A stretch of DNA of 64,000 bases from Aestuariispira insulae. Its GTDB lineage: Bacteria > Pseudomonadota > Alphaproteobacteria > UBA8366 > Aestuariispiraceae. Location: positions 62,001-126,000 of the forward strand of contig NZ_QRDW01000004.1 of assembly GCF_003385955.1 (NCBI RefSeq), written 5' to 3'. The notes beneath the pieces were generated by a model. That model saw nothing but the letters and a program-made list of their open reading frames with translations, did not search any database and was not told where the DNA came from. The position numbers and the translations under genes were made by a program. Below are positions 1-9,077 of this stretch, in pieces; position 1 is the first letter of the stretch; each line of letters opens with the position of its first letter.

Positions 1-1078
1 CCTGGCGGGCCTTTTTGGCCGCCCGTTCCGCCGGGGGCAGGGAGTCCCATTCAGGGTGCCAGCTGCAGATTACCGCAGGGCCATATACTTCCGTCAGGCC
101 GTAAACATGGGTGACGTCAATGCCGAGTTCTTCCAGTGCGCTCATCACCGAGGCGGGGGGCGGCGCTGCGGCCGTCATCATGGAAACTTTCTGGCTGAAC
201 CGCGTTTTCTGATCTGCTGCGGCGCTGATCAGCATGCTCATGACAATCGGCGCCCCGCAGAAATGCGTAACCTGGTGCTCCTCAATTGCCGCGAGGATAT
301 TGTTGCCGTCAACCTTACGCAGGCAGACATGTGTGCCGCCAAGCGCAGTGATCGTCCAGGGAAAGCACCAGCCATTGCAATGGAACATAGGCAACGTCCA
401 TAGATAGACCGGAAAATGGGGCATGGGCCAGGTAACGGCATTGCCCATGGCATTCAGATAAGCTCCCCGGTGGGAGTAGACGACACCCTTCGGGTTGCCG
501 GTGGTGCCGGAGGTATAGTTCAACGCTAGGGCGTTTTCTTCATCATCGGGCATGTGCCAAGGAAAGTTGGGATCTCCCTTGGAAATGAGGGTTTCATAAT
601 CTGTTTCACCAAAGGGTGCTCTTGCAGGGCCTTCATTATCTTGGATATCAATGATGGTCGGAGGATTTTCCAGGTTGCTCACCGCTTCCCTGGCCAAGTC
701 GGAAAACTCGCTGTCCACTAGGAAGAGTTTTGCCTCCCCATGTCTAAGCATATAACTGAGGGCATTGGCATCAAGACGGGTATTGAGGGAATTGAGGACC
801 GCCCCGCACATTGGAATGGCAAAATGCGCCTCCAGAAATTCCGGAATATTGGCGGCGATGATTGCAACGGTATCTCCTTTGCCAATACCCAAATCAGTCA
901 GGCTGGAGGCCAGTCTCACGCATCTCTCATAGGTTTCGCGCCACGTACGGCGGAGGGAGCCATGAATGACGGCCAATCGGTTGGGATAGACCTTGGCAGT
1001 GCGCCGGATCAGGGAGAGCGGGCTTAACGGGACATGATTGACGGAATTTCGGCCTAGATCATTTTCGTAAATTGTCAT
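1..1078 (-). CDS. Acyl-CoA synthetase (AMP-forming), 3' end cut by window
   Basis: Activates a carboxylic acid to its CoA thioester through an acyl-adenylate. The first 359 codons are present and the C-terminal part lies beyond base 1. The P-loop-like adenylation motif YTSGTTGNPKGV is at residues 188-199, MFHCNGW at about 231-237 and the YGLTE motif at 326-330. The N-terminus (MTIYENDLGRNSVNHVPLSP) resembles the medium-chain acyl-CoA ligase/DmdB (methylmercaptopropionate-CoA ligase) branch. The start at 1078 begins the conserved region. Substrate cannot be fixed from sequence: medium-chain fatty acid and methylmercaptopropionate are both possible. It is divergent from the STAS gene across about 210 bp. 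Confidence 0.9.
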   Translation of the reverse strand, partial: MTIYENDLGRNSVNHVPLSPLSLIRRTAKVYPNRLAVIHGSLRRTWRETYERCVRLASSLTDLGIGKGDTVAIIAANIPEFLEAHFAIPMCGAVLNSLNTRLDANALSYMLRHGEAKLFLVDSEFSDLAREAVSNLENPPTIIDIQDNEGPARAPFGETDYETLISKGDPNFPWHMPDDEENALALNYTSGTTGNPKGVVYSHRGAYLNAMGNAVTWPMPHFPVYLWTLPMFHCNGWCFPWTITALGGTHVCLRKVDGNNILAAIEEHQVTHFCGAPIVMSMLISAAADQKTRFSQKVSMMTAAAPPPASVMSALEELGIDVTHVYGLTEVYGPAVICSWHPEWDSLPPAERAAKKARQ

Positions 1079-1290
1079 GCCGTCCTCGCTGTTACCATTT
1101 ATTCGTCCGATGATGGCGAATTTTAGGGATAATATAAAACCAAAACTGAATTGTGCTATATATTGCGGTGACTTGTTGGGACGCTTTTATGATGTGCCAG
1201 TTCATTCGTGGAGTTACCTATTGTTAATCAAAGCGGTCTAAGATGCGGGATGAGGGTTGGGTTAAACTGATTAAATTTGAAGGGTCCAGG

Positions 1291-1596
1291 ATGTATTACG
1301 ACGCGGATGATGAAAACGGTGCTAAAGCTGTAAAGCTATACGGGGAGCTTACGTTCAACGACCATGGCAGCTTTAACGATTTGATTGAGGAACTCTCGAC
1401 GGGCGGTACGTCAAACATTTCATGTGACCTTAGCGGGCTTGAATTTATCGATTCCTCCGGCCTGGGTCTTTTGCTTCTGCTTACGGATCGGGCAAAGAAA
1501 AACGGTTGGACCCTGACCTTTTTGAAACCGCAGGGTCAGGTAGCCAAGATGTTGAAATATACCGAAATCAGCAAACAGCTCGCGCTGGAAGAATAA
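1291..1596 (+). CDS. STAS-domain anti-anti-sigma factor
   Basis: Single STAS domain of 101 residues, SpoIIAA/RsbV type. The phospho-acceptor motif DSSGLG is at residues 54-59, with Ser55 matching Ser58 of SpoIIAA. Such proteins bind an anti-sigma kinase when unphosphorylated. I chose the ATG at 1291 because AGGG ends 6 bases upstream. An in-frame ATG at 1243 would add 16 residues but lacks a clear ribosome site. The stop is 7 bases before the next gene, so it is co-transcribed with the receiver/kinase and receiver/ATPase genes. The third gene of the unit has an SpoIIAB-like ATPase domain and is the obvious partner (inference). Confidence 0.88.
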   Translation: MYYDADDENGAKAVKLYGELTFNDHGSFNDLIEELSTGGTSNISCDLSGLEFIDSSGLGLLLLLTDRAKKNGWTLTFLKPQGQVAKMLKYTEISKQLALEE

Positions 1597-1603
1597 CGTT
1601 TCG

Positions 1604-2935
1604 ATGAATGATCCATTGGAAGAGGATTTCCTGATCGATGATGAGGACGGTGCCGGAACGGATGCCGTATCAGATGGGGTTTGGAAAATTCTTGTGGTGG
1701 ATGACGAGATTAATGTGATTTCGGCGACTAAGCTGGCGTTGAATGATTTCGTTTTTGAAGGGCGCCGCCTCGAATTTTTAAGCGCGACTTCCGGGCGTGA
1801 GGCCCGCGAGATTCTCAGTCGCGAGAATGACATTGCCCTGGTTCTGCTTGATGTGACGATGGAAAGCGAACATGAGGGGCTGGATGTCGCCCGATGGATT
1901 AGGGAAGTTCTTGAAAACCAGGAAGTCAGGATTGTATTGCGCACTGGACAGCCGGGCCAGGCTCCGGAGCGAGAAGTCGTGATTAAATATGATATCAACG
2001 ACTACAAGGAAAAGACCGACTTAAGCTATCGTAAGATGTTTACCATGATGGTGTCGGTGCTGCGCTCTTATCGAGACTTGGTTAACCTGAGGCAATATCA
2101 AGAAAAATTGGAAGATCTGGTGGAAAACCAGACCCGTGGCTTAAAATCTGAGATTGAGATGCGGCAGGCAAAGGAGCATCAGTTGCTGGAAGCGGAGCAG
2201 CAGTTGATGATTAAAAACGCGAAACTGGAAAGTGCGTTAAAACAACAAAAGGAAATGACCAACGCACTGCGCCAGTTTGTTTCCGTCACCAGCCATGAAA
2301 TCCGAACGCCGGTCGCGATCATCGACGGCCTGGTTCAAAGGTTGATCCGGAATGTAGGGCAAAGCTCTACCGATTATGCCGTAAAAAAATATGATCAGAT
2401 CCGCAGCGCGATTGCCCGGTTGGAAGAATGTCTGGAACTGTTGCATGCCGGGGCTGCGCTTGATGGGGATATGCTGGACTTTCATCCAGTGGATCTGGAC
2501 CTCAAGGCGGAACTGACCCGGCTGGTTTCCAAATTCGCCGACATGGATAGTGATCGAGAACTGAAATTAGATATAGATGGTCTGCCGGACCATATCAGCG
2601 CAGATCGTGAGGCATTGAACCACATTGTCTCCAACCTGATTTCCAATGCTCTGAAATACTCACCGGACGGCAAGCCCGTAGAGATTTCCGGTCGCAGCGA
2701 TGAAAATGCCATCATAATTTCCGTGCGCGATCATGGGATCGGAATTGAAGATAATGATCAGGGGAATATTTTTCGGCAATTTTACCGAGGCAGCAATGTT
2801 TCCGGGATAAGCGGCACCGGCCTTGGGCTCTACCTGGTCCGGAAACTGGCGCAAAAGCACAAGGGGGATGTGTCGGTCAAAAGTACAAAGGGGAAGGGCA
2901 GTGTTTTTTCCGTGCGTCTCCCCCTGAAACGCTGA
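1604..2935 (+). CDS. Receiver domain fused to histidine kinase
   Basis: 443 residues with no membrane segment, so a cytoplasmic kinase. Residues about 27-150 are a receiver domain with ILVVDDE and the phospho-acceptor Asp83 in LLDVTM. A coiled-coil linker spans about 160-225. The HisKA box SHEIRTPVAI has His231. The ATPase domain follows, with N box NLISNALKYSP, G1 DHGIGIE and G2 GTGLGLYL. The domain order is receiver first, kinase last, so the protein is probably driven by an upstream phosphodonor rather than an extracellular signal. It lies between a STAS gene (7-base gap) and a receiver/ATPase gene (13-base gap), which suggests one signalling complex. Confidence 0.93.
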   Translation: MNDPLEEDFLIDDEDGAGTDAVSDGVWKILVVDDEINVISATKLALNDFVFEGRRLEFLSATSGREAREILSRENDIALVLLDVTMESEHEGLDVARWIREVLENQEVRIVLRTGQPGQAPEREVVIKYDINDYKEKTDLSYRKMFTMMVSVLRSYRDLVNLRQYQEKLEDLVENQTRGLKSEIEMRQAKEHQLLEAEQQLMIKNAKLESALKQQKEMTNALRQFVSVTSHEIRTPVAIIDGLVQRLIRNVGQSSTDYAVKKYDQIRSAIARLEECLELLHAGAALDGDMLDFHPVDLDLKAELTRLVSKFADMDSDRELKLDIDGLPDHISADREALNHIVSNLISNALKYSPDGKPVEISGRSDENAIIISVRDHGIGIEDNDQGNIFRQFYRGSNVSGISGTGLGLYLVRKLAQKHKGDVSVKSTKGKGSVFSVRLPLKR

Positions 2936-2948
2936 TGAGGAAAATCTG

Positions 2949-3929
2949 ATGCCGAGGATCTTGGTTGCGGAAGATGAAGAAATTCTTCGCGATATCCTGG
3001 CCGAAGAATTGGTTGATTCCGGTTTTGAGGTCATTATGGCCGAAAACGGCCAGCAGGCGCTTGAACTGGCTAAGCAAAATAGTCCGGATTTGATCCTGTC
3101 TGATTTCTCCATGCCGGTAATGGATGGCGCGGAACTGGTTAAGGCTTTGCAACAGGAAGGCAGCGGGCTTTCGACAGTGCCAGTCATCATGCTGACGGCT
3201 ATGTCCGACAAGAGAACCGAGCTGACATTGCGCTCTGCCGGCGCAATCAATTTTCTTAAAAAACCATGTGATTTCAAGATCCTGATTGCAGCGATCAATA
3301 GTCAGCTTGGGCTGCATAAGAATATCCAAAAGCATTTCCGCGATCGTGTGAACGAATTTTTTGTCCTGCAATCGGAGAACAATGCCGATGTCGACAAGGA
3401 TGAGTTCTTAACAGACCTGGCCGGGCGCCATCAAAGATTTCTGAAGTTGGCGAGTTTGCCGCGCAAGCTCACCCCTTTTCTGGAAGAGGCGCATTTTCGT
3501 TTTCAGAGCCCGAAAGAGGCTTCAAGTGTCGCGGTTTTTCTTTCCCATGGGTTTGAAGACCCTGAGACAGCAGGGATTGGGCTGGTGGAGCTGTTTTACA
3601 ATGCAATTGAACATGGCAATCTCGGTATTGATTTCGGTCTGAAAACCAAATTGTTGGCCGATGGTATATGGCATCAGGAGATTGAGCGGCGTCTGCACAG
3701 TTCGCCCTTTAACCAAAGATGGGTGACCGTGGATTATCGTAAAAAAGACGGTCAGGCCCTTGTGGTCATATCTGATGAAGGTGAGGGGTTTGATTGGAAG
3801 CCCTTTCTGGAAGGGGGCATACAGCAATCCGAAGAGCGGCATGGGCGAGGGATTGCGATTGCGGTCAATATGGCCTTCAAGGAGCTGAGTTATAATGAAA
3901 TCGGTAACAGCGTGACCATATTAGGTTGA
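2949..3929 (+). CDS. Response regulator with anti-sigma-type ATPase domain
   Basis: 326 residues. The N-terminal receiver (about 1-125) has acidic pocket AEDEE, Asp52 in SDFSMP and the Lys of KKPCD. A helical linker of about 70 residues follows. The C-terminus (about 205-326) looks like an HATPase_c_2/RsbW-type domain: VELFYNAIEHGN supplies the Asn-bearing N box, DEGEGFDW the G1 box and HGRGIAIA the G2 box. There is no PP2C phosphatase domain, unlike many receiver/ATPase regulators. Phosphorylation by the adjacent kinase could switch binding of the STAS protein (inference). It ends the three-gene unit, and no sigma factor lies in the window. Confidence 0.88.
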   Translation: MPRILVAEDEEILRDILAEELVDSGFEVIMAENGQQALELAKQNSPDLILSDFSMPVMDGAELVKALQQEGSGLSTVPVIMLTAMSDKRTELTLRSAGAINFLKKPCDFKILIAAINSQLGLHKNIQKHFRDRVNEFFVLQSENNADVDKDEFLTDLAGRHQRFLKLASLPRKLTPFLEEAHFRFQSPKEASSVAVFLSHGFEDPETAGIGLVELFYNAIEHGNLGIDFGLKTKLLADGIWHQEIERRLHSSPFNQRWVTVDYRKKDGQALVVISDEGEGFDWKPFLEGGIQQSEERHGRGIAIAVNMAFKELSYNEIGNSVTILG

Positions 3930-4055
3930 AAGCGACCAGCCCGGCAGAGGTTTAGGTCCCCAGAGCGCAGATCTTCCAGTTTTGGTCGTTATTTCCATTG
4001 AAGAAGCGTGATCCTCTCTCTAGTCTCGAAATCGTTCCCAATAGGGGGCAGCTTA

Positions 4056-4200
4056 TTCTCAGGGCAGGGTGCAATTCCTGACCGGCGGTATTCCGGATTT
4101 GAGCCGGAGAGCCCGCGAGCGCCTGATGCATTTTGCAACAGGGTCAGCAGATCCGGTGAGAGGCCGGAGCCGACGGTAATAGTCCGGATGGTAGAGAATG
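4056..4200 (+). promoter_or_regulatory. FMN riboswitch (RFN element)
   Basis: Carries the hallmark blocks of the RFN aptamer in order: AGGGCAGGGTGCAATTCC, then ACCGGCGGTA, GAGCCCGCGAGCGC, GGGTCAGCAGATCCGGTGAGA and GCCGACGGTAATAGTCCGGATGG. The outer P1 helix is closed by TTCTC at 4056-4060 with GAGAA at 4194-4198. It precedes ribB by about 120 bases, which is room for an expression platform. By family knowledge FMN binding lowers riboflavin-gene expression. Whether control here is by termination or by masking the ribosome site at 4306 is not clear. Confidence 0.97.
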
Positions 4201-4318
4201 GGTTTTTAGGAACCGGGCTTTATGGCCTGGTCCTGCCAATTGTCATGTGACGATTCTGTTACGGACGACTCTCCAAAATGCCCTGATTCTGGTTAACGAT
4301 AGGTATGGAGTACCAACC

Positions 4319-4987
4319 ATGAGTCAGATCGCAGAAAACCAATCCCTTCTTGATCAGTTCGGTGATCCATTCACACGCGTGGAACTGGCCCTTGAAGCCC
4401 TGCGTGCGGGCCGGGGTGTTTTGGTTGTGGATGACGAAGACCGGGAAAATGAAGGCGATATCATTTTTGCCGCAGATAGCCTGACCGAGGCGCAAATGGC
4501 TGTGCTTATCCGGGAATGCAGTGGCATTGTCTGTCTTTGCCTGACAGATGAAACCGCCAGCCGTTTGCAACTTCCGCCAATGGTGGAACATAACGACAGC
4601 TCCATGGGGACTGCTTTCACTGTCACCATTGAGGCCAAAAAGGGGGTGACGACCGGTGTTTCAGCTGCAGATCGGGTCACCACCGTAAAAACCGCGATCG
4701 CTGCTGATTGCCGTCCGGATGACCTGGCAAGGCCGGGCCATGTGTTTCCGTTGCGGGCACAGGCCGGCGGTGTTTTGACACGGCGCGGGCATACCGAAGC
4801 CACCATTGATTTGGTGGCCATGGCCGGGCGTACACCAGCAGGTGTCTTGTGTGAGTTAACCAACCCAGATGGCACCATGGCCCGCCTGCCGGAGATCGTT
4901 CAGTTCGGGAAAACCCATGAAATGCCCGTCGTTTCGATCGAAGATCTGGTTTCATTTCGCCTCAGCCAACAGAAAATGGCCGTGTGA
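4319..4987 (+). CDS. ribB: 3,4-dihydroxy-2-butanone 4-phosphate synthase
   Basis: Makes the four-carbon riboflavin precursor from ribulose 5-phosphate, with formate released. 222 residues, a stand-alone RibB length with no GTP cyclohydrolase II domain. Catalytic motifs are [13 protein letters not shown] near residue 35, the GVSAADR block, and [20 protein letters not shown]. The ATG at 4319 is chosen because GGAG at 4306-4309 sits 9 bases upstream. An upstream in-frame start at 4247 would extend into riboswitch-proximal leader. It is monocistronic, between the FMN riboswitch and a strong hairpin, so feedback by FMN is the likely control. Confidence 0.96.
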   Translation: MSQIAENQSLLDQFGDPFTRVELALEALRAGRGVLVVDDEDRENEGDIIFAADSLTEAQMAVLIRECSGIVCLCLTDETASRLQLPPMVEHNDSSMGTAFTVTIEAKKGVTTGVSAADRVTTVKTAIAADCRPDDLARPGHVFPLRAQAGGVLTRRGHTEATIDLVAMAGRTPAGVLCELTNPDGTMARLPEIVQFGKTHEMPVVSIEDLVSFRLSQQKMAV

Positions 4988-4997
4988 TCATCGGGTT

Positions 4998-5032
4998 GCG
5001 CCGGCATCCTCTATTATTGAGGATGCCGGCGC
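4998..5032 (+). terminator. Strong hairpin after ribB
   Basis: Perfect 14-bp stem GCGCCGGCATCCTC (4998-5011) pairs with 5019-5032 across a 7-base loop. There is no long T-run after it, so it may be a weak intrinsic terminator or an RNA-stabilising hairpin. Confidence 0.75.
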
Positions 5033-5154
5033 GATTGATAAAACTCACAATATTTTAGGGATTTATTGAGATAACCTGGAATAGGATCAAAGGGGCAAAC
5101 TCCCGCCGGATTGGCGTTAGAAATGGTTGCAGGGTATAGAAAAACAGGAACCGC

Positions 5155-7443
5155 ATGACGGGACTGAGGAAAATCAAGGTGTCGACCGGCATAGATTGGG
5201 TCGAAGTCCCGGAAGTCGGACTTCGGATGCTATGCGGCTGCCCGGCGGATAGTGTCAAACATTTGATGCGCCGTGGCCTGATCGTGCCGACCGAAAAGGA
5301 CGGTGTGGAATTTGAGACCGGCCCCAATGTGATCCTTCTGTCCGATACCATGATCCAGAAGGGAAATTTCTGCAACATGGGAGAATTCCCGGTTCTGCAG
5401 ATGCTCTACCGCCAGGGCATGATTTTGCCAGGGCATCCGAATAACAAGGGTGTGAAGCCCTTATTGATCGGTTCGCGCGAGCAGGTTACCGCGCAGATGG
5501 AATATATCTATCGAGGTAACTACGGCTTGATTTCAAAAGAAGAAATCATGGCTACTGGCATTTCACCCAAACTGGCCCACGACCTGATGCGGTTGAAACT
5601 GCGCTTTGCCTTTGGAGAAATCCGAAGCCCGCGCGACCTGCTGGACAATCAGTTTATCGGTACCCGAAAGGTTGAGATCCGCGACGGCGTGATGATTGAA
5701 AGGCTGGAGAATAACATATTTGAAGTCAGTTACTTAGAAGACAAGGTTCAGGTGAACCTGAATCTGAAAAGTGATGAAAAATATGAAACCGCCTATCCGC
5801 TGGACCATCACAAGGTCAAGCGTGAGGCCTTCTCCGTCGTGCATTCCGGCAATGGCGATGGTTGGGATGTTAACCGACCGTCCATGTCGAGTGTGATCAT
5901 TTATCAGGGCAAGGTCTATCTGGTGGATGCGGGCCCGAATATGCGTGAGATTCTGATTGCTCTGGGCATCGGCATCAACGAAGTGGAAGGCATCTTCCAG
6001 ACCCATTCCCATGATGATCATTTTGCCGGGCTGCTATCCTTTATCCGGTCGGATCACAAGGTGAAGTTTTTTGCGACGCCGATGGTGCGGGCGTCGGTGA
6101 CCAAGAAAATCGCGGCTTTGATGTCCATGGCGGAAGGACGCTTTACAACTTTCTTCCATGTCCATGATTTGGAAATGGGCGACTGGAACGAAATTGACGG
6201 GCTGGAAGTCATGCCGATACTCTCGCCCCATCCGGTTGAAACCACAGTCTTCAAATTCCGGGCTTTGGGCCGGAACGGTTACAAGACCTATGCACATTTT
6301 GCTGATATCGCCTCTTTCAAGGTTTTGGAGGCTATGGTGACCGATGATCCCGATGCGCCGGGAATTTCTGCGAAAATGCTGAAGAAAGTAAAGGCGGATT
6401 ATCTGACCCCGGCGACCTTGAAAAAGCTGGATATCGGTGGCGGGATGATCCACGGCAATGCCTTGGATTTCACCGATGATCAGTCGGATAAGATTATCCT
6501 GTCCCACACGGCGCTTCCTTTGACACCCGAACAGCGGCGGATCGGTTCAGGGGCTTCTTTTGGCACAAGAGACTCGCTTCTGGAAACCAGGTCTAACTAT
6601 GTCCGGCAATTTGCGGACTCGTTTCTGCGCGGTTACCTGCCGGACGCGCCCGATCATATGGTCAACACGTTGCTGAACCATGATATCGTGACCTTCATTC
6701 CTGAGACGATTTTGCTCAAAGAGGGGCAGCGGATTGAGAATATCTATCTCCTGCTGACAGGGAATGTTGAGGTGATCTTTTCCAGTGACGATATTGCCCA
6801 TCCAATGTCGGCGGGATCTCTGGTCGGTGAAATCTCCGGCTTGCATCAGGTACCGACCATGGGTACCTACCGGGCTCTTAGCTTTGTCGAAGCCCTTGAA
6901 ATTCCATGCGATCTGTATCTGGATCTTGTGAAGAAAAATAATCTGTTCGAATCGATATCGACCCTAATGGAAGGTCGAGAATTCATGCGCGAAACCTGGC
7001 TGTTGGGAGAAGCTTTAAGCTATGCGGTTCAAAACCGGGTAGCCGCGACTCTGGAACTGATGGATTTGAAGCAAGGCCAGGTGATCGAGGTGGATGAAAC
7101 CACGCCGCTGACAATTCTACGATCCGGACGGGCCCGGCTGACATGCGCGGGCGAGGATATTGCTGAAATCCGCAAAGGTGATTTCTTCGGCGAGGATCAG
7201 GCGGTTTTCAAAGCACCTGAAACCTATCAGTTCATTGTCGAGGAAGATATCGTCGCCTACAGGATACCCGCCAGAATCCTGGCCGATATTCCAATCATCC
7301 AATGGAAACTGTATGAAACGTTCCTTCAAAGGCTTGAAAAAGCCTTGGACTGTCAGAAAAAGTTCCACAAGAAGGCCCTGGAGACTACCGCAGCGTCTGC
7401 GGGGAGCCGCGCCCGGCATTCCAACAAAAAAGCCGCTGGGTAA
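5155..7443 (+). CDS. MBL-fold hydrolase with two cyclic-nucleotide-binding domains
   Basis: 762 residues with no signal peptide. Residues 1-230 form a domain I do not recognise, rich in conserved-looking Cys and Gly (LCGCPADSVKHLMRRGLI). Residues about 240-490 are a metallo-beta-lactamase fold with the metal motif THSHDDHFAG (about 283-292) and later His positions (AHFADIASF, ILSHT). Residues about 510-600 and 640-730 look like two cNMP-binding beta-rolls (KEGQRIENIYLLLTGNVEV; GDFFGEDQAVF). The second fits the phosphate-binding cassette pattern less well. AGGA precedes the ATG. It may be a nucleotide-gated hydrolase, with substrate unknown. It ends 2 bases from the convergent flavoprotein gene. 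Confidence 0.85.
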   Translation: MTGLRKIKVSTGIDWVEVPEVGLRMLCGCPADSVKHLMRRGLIVPTEKDGVEFETGPNVILLSDTMIQKGNFCNMGEFPVLQMLYRQGMILPGHPNNKGVKPLLIGSREQVTAQMEYIYRGNYGLISKEEIMATGISPKLAHDLMRLKLRFAFGEIRSPRDLLDNQFIGTRKVEIRDGVMIERLENNIFEVSYLEDKVQVNLNLKSDEKYETAYPLDHHKVKREAFSVVHSGNGDGWDVNRPSMSSVIIYQGKVYLVDAGPNMREILIALGIGINEVEGIFQTHSHDDHFAGLLSFIRSDHKVKFFATPMVRASVTKKIAALMSMAEGRFTTFFHVHDLEMGDWNEIDGLEVMPILSPHPVETTVFKFRALGRNGYKTYAHFADIASFKVLEAMVTDDPDAPGISAKMLKKVKADYLTPATLKKLDIGGGMIHGNALDFTDDQSDKIILSHTALPLTPEQRRIGSGASFGTRDSLLETRSNYVRQFADSFLRGYLPDAPDHMVNTLLNHDIVTFIPETILLKEGQRIENIYLLLTGNVEVIFSSDDIAHPMSAGSLVGEISGLHQVPTMGTYRALSFVEALEIPCDLYLDLVKKNNLFESISTLMEGREFMRETWLLGEALSYAVQNRVAATLELMDLKQGQVIEVDETTPLTILRSGRARLTCAGEDIAEIRKGDFFGEDQAVFKAPETYQFIVEEDIVAYRIPARILADIPIIQWKLYETFLQRLEKALDCQKKFHKKALETTAASAGSRARHSNKKAAG

Positions 7444-7445
7444 GA

Positions 7446-8624
7446 TTATATAAACTGGCCGGCACAATGGCCGGATGACCAGGCCCATTGGAAATTGTAT
7501 CCGCCCAGATGACCCGTCACATCAACAACTTCGCCGATGAAAAACAAACCGGGTATTTTGCGGGACTCGAAAGTCTTGGATGATAATTCCTTTGTGTCGA
7601 CTCCACCAAGGGTCACTTCTGCCGTCCGATAGCCTTCATCGCCGCATGGCTTGATCGACCAATCATTCACCTGGCCGGCAAGGGCGCGCAGTTTCTTATC
7701 CGGCGTTTCGGCCAAGACCTGGCTGCAATTGTGCATTTCTGCAAATTTCTGTGCCAATCGTTTTGGCAGGGTTTCTGCCAGTATCGTCTGTGGGGACTGT
7801 TTTGGATTGGATTCCTTTGCAATCTTAAAACGCTGGAACATATCTATGTCCGGGGCGAGATTGATGGTGATGGCTTCTCCCGGACGCCAATAGGACGAGA
7901 TTTGCAAAATGACCGGACCGCTTAAGCCGCGATGGGTGAAGAGCAGGGCCTCACGGAAGGACTTTTTGTTACAACTCGCGACAGCCTCGGTGGCGACACC
8001 GGAAAGGCCGTTTGTTTGATCCAAGAGGTCTTCACCGAAACGCAAAGGGACAAGACCGGCCCTGGTATCAACCACATCCAGGCCGAACTGACTGGCAATA
8101 TCATAACCGAATCCCGTGGCACCCATCTTGGGAATTGATTTTCCGCCGGTTGCAATGACCAGGCTTTCCGACGCCAACCTTCCCAGGTTGGTCTGAAGGA
8201 GGAAGCCAGTATCTGTCTTCTCGACATTCATGACGCTGTGCTCCAGGCGGATCTCTACGGATCCGTTCCGGCATTCTTTGAGCAGCATATTGATGATTTG
8301 TTGCGAGGAACCGTCGCAAAACAGCTGGCCCAACGTTTTTTCATGATAGGCAATGCCATGGTTTTGAACCATGTCGATGAAATCCCACTGGGTATAGCGT
8401 TTCAGGGCGGAAACGCAAAAATGGGGATTACCGGACAGGAATTTGTCTGGGGCCGCATTCAAATTAGTGAAGTTGCAGCGGCCACCGCCCGAGATTCTGA
8501 TCTTCTCACCGGCTTTCTTGGCATGGTCCAGCAACAGGACCTTCCTGCCGCGCTGGCCCGCAGTTGCGGCGCAGAACAGACCGGCTGCACCAGCGCCGAC
8601 GATGATTGTATGGAATTGTTCCAA
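7446..8624 (-). CDS. YhiN/HI0933-family FAD-dependent oxidoreductase
   Basis: 392 residues. The N-terminal dinucleotide motif IIVGAGAAGLFCA binds FAD, ISGGGRCNFTN is the second family signature, and the C-terminus has GLFFIGEVVDVTGHLGGYN. This matches the BaiN/YhiN/HI0933 group of flavoproteins, whose physiological substrates are mostly unknown and which databases often label aminoacetone oxidase family. The start is TTG at 8624 with GGA about 7 bases upstream. It is monocistronic, convergent with the MBL gene and divergent from the pyrimidine operon, so the 8625-9077 region may hold its promoter too. Confidence 0.9.
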   Translation of the reverse strand: MEQFHTIIVGAGAAGLFCAATAGQRGRKVLLLDHAKKAGEKIRISGGGRCNFTNLNAAPDKFLSGNPHFCVSALKRYTQWDFIDMVQNHGIAYHEKTLGQLFCDGSSQQIINMLLKECRNGSVEIRLEHSVMNVEKTDTGFLLQTNLGRLASESLVIATGGKSIPKMGATGFGYDIASQFGLDVVDTRAGLVPLRFGEDLLDQTNGLSGVATEAVASCNKKSFREALLFTHRGLSGPVILQISSYWRPGEAITINLAPDIDMFQRFKIAKESNPKQSPQTILAETLPKRLAQKFAEMHNCSQVLAETPDKKLRALAGQVNDWSIKPCGDEGYRTAEVTLGGVDTKELSSKTFESRKIPGLFFIGEVVDVTGHLGGYNFQWAWSSGHCAGQFI

Positions 8625-9077
8625 GGTTTTTCCGGTCTATTTAAAGTTACTGGCTGGACAGGCTTATAAGGATTTTTGCGTAAGAGGTCACGAGTAAAGC
8701 GCATCGGGGAGTTTCCATTTGTTTTAGGGTCGAGGTAATAAAATGTCCTGTATTGGTGGAATTAAGAAATTATTCCTGACCAAATAGTCAGATTCATCTT
8801 GACCATATGATCAACATAGGTCAGACTTTCCTCATAAGTAGAAAATTCGCCCTTCATGCCAAATGGACAACAGGCATGATTCACAAGCAAGAGGCGAGAC
8901 GAACGGGATCGAGGCGCAAGACAGAGGGCAAAAGCTCCGGATCGCACCTCCATAAGTGAAAATTCTCAGGCACCCGCATTGGTTGGTGTCGTCGGGATCG
9001 CTTTTCCCAAATTTCGTCTGGTCTCCACGCTGGGGGCATATCAGGATCTGGCTAAAGACGGCCTTTGGGAGACGACA
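8625..9077. other. Divergent intergenic region, long preT leader
   Basis: 453 bases between the YhiN-type gene and preT. It holds two palindromic operator-like sites at 8776-8814, then about 260 bases of leader before preT. Short open frames here have no convincing ribosome site. A TTG at 8979 is in frame with preT but lies far upstream of its conserved start. The 11-mer TGATTCACAAG at 8877-8887 recurs at 13121-13131 in the leader of the second pyrimidine unit. Confidence 0.6.
8776..8814. promoter_or_regulatory. Two RutR-like operator palindromes
   Basis: CTGACCAAATAGTCAG (8776-8791) and TTGACCATATGATCAA (8799-8814) are both palindromic, with centres 23 bp apart. They match the RutR consensus as I recall it, TTGACCAnnTGGTCAA, at 11 and 13 of 14 positions. 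RutR is a TetR-family regulator that responds to uracil and thymine. The position upstream of pyrimidine-degradation genes fits that role. No TetR gene lies in the window. Confidence 0.7.

Noticed and set aside
4008-4250. 80-codon frame across the FMN aptamer
   Set aside because: It runs through every conserved riboswitch helix; sequence is explained by the RNA.
8762-8953. 63-codon minus-strand frame upstream of preT
   Set aside because: It covers the RutR-like palindromes and has no ribosome site; regulatory DNA is the better explanation.
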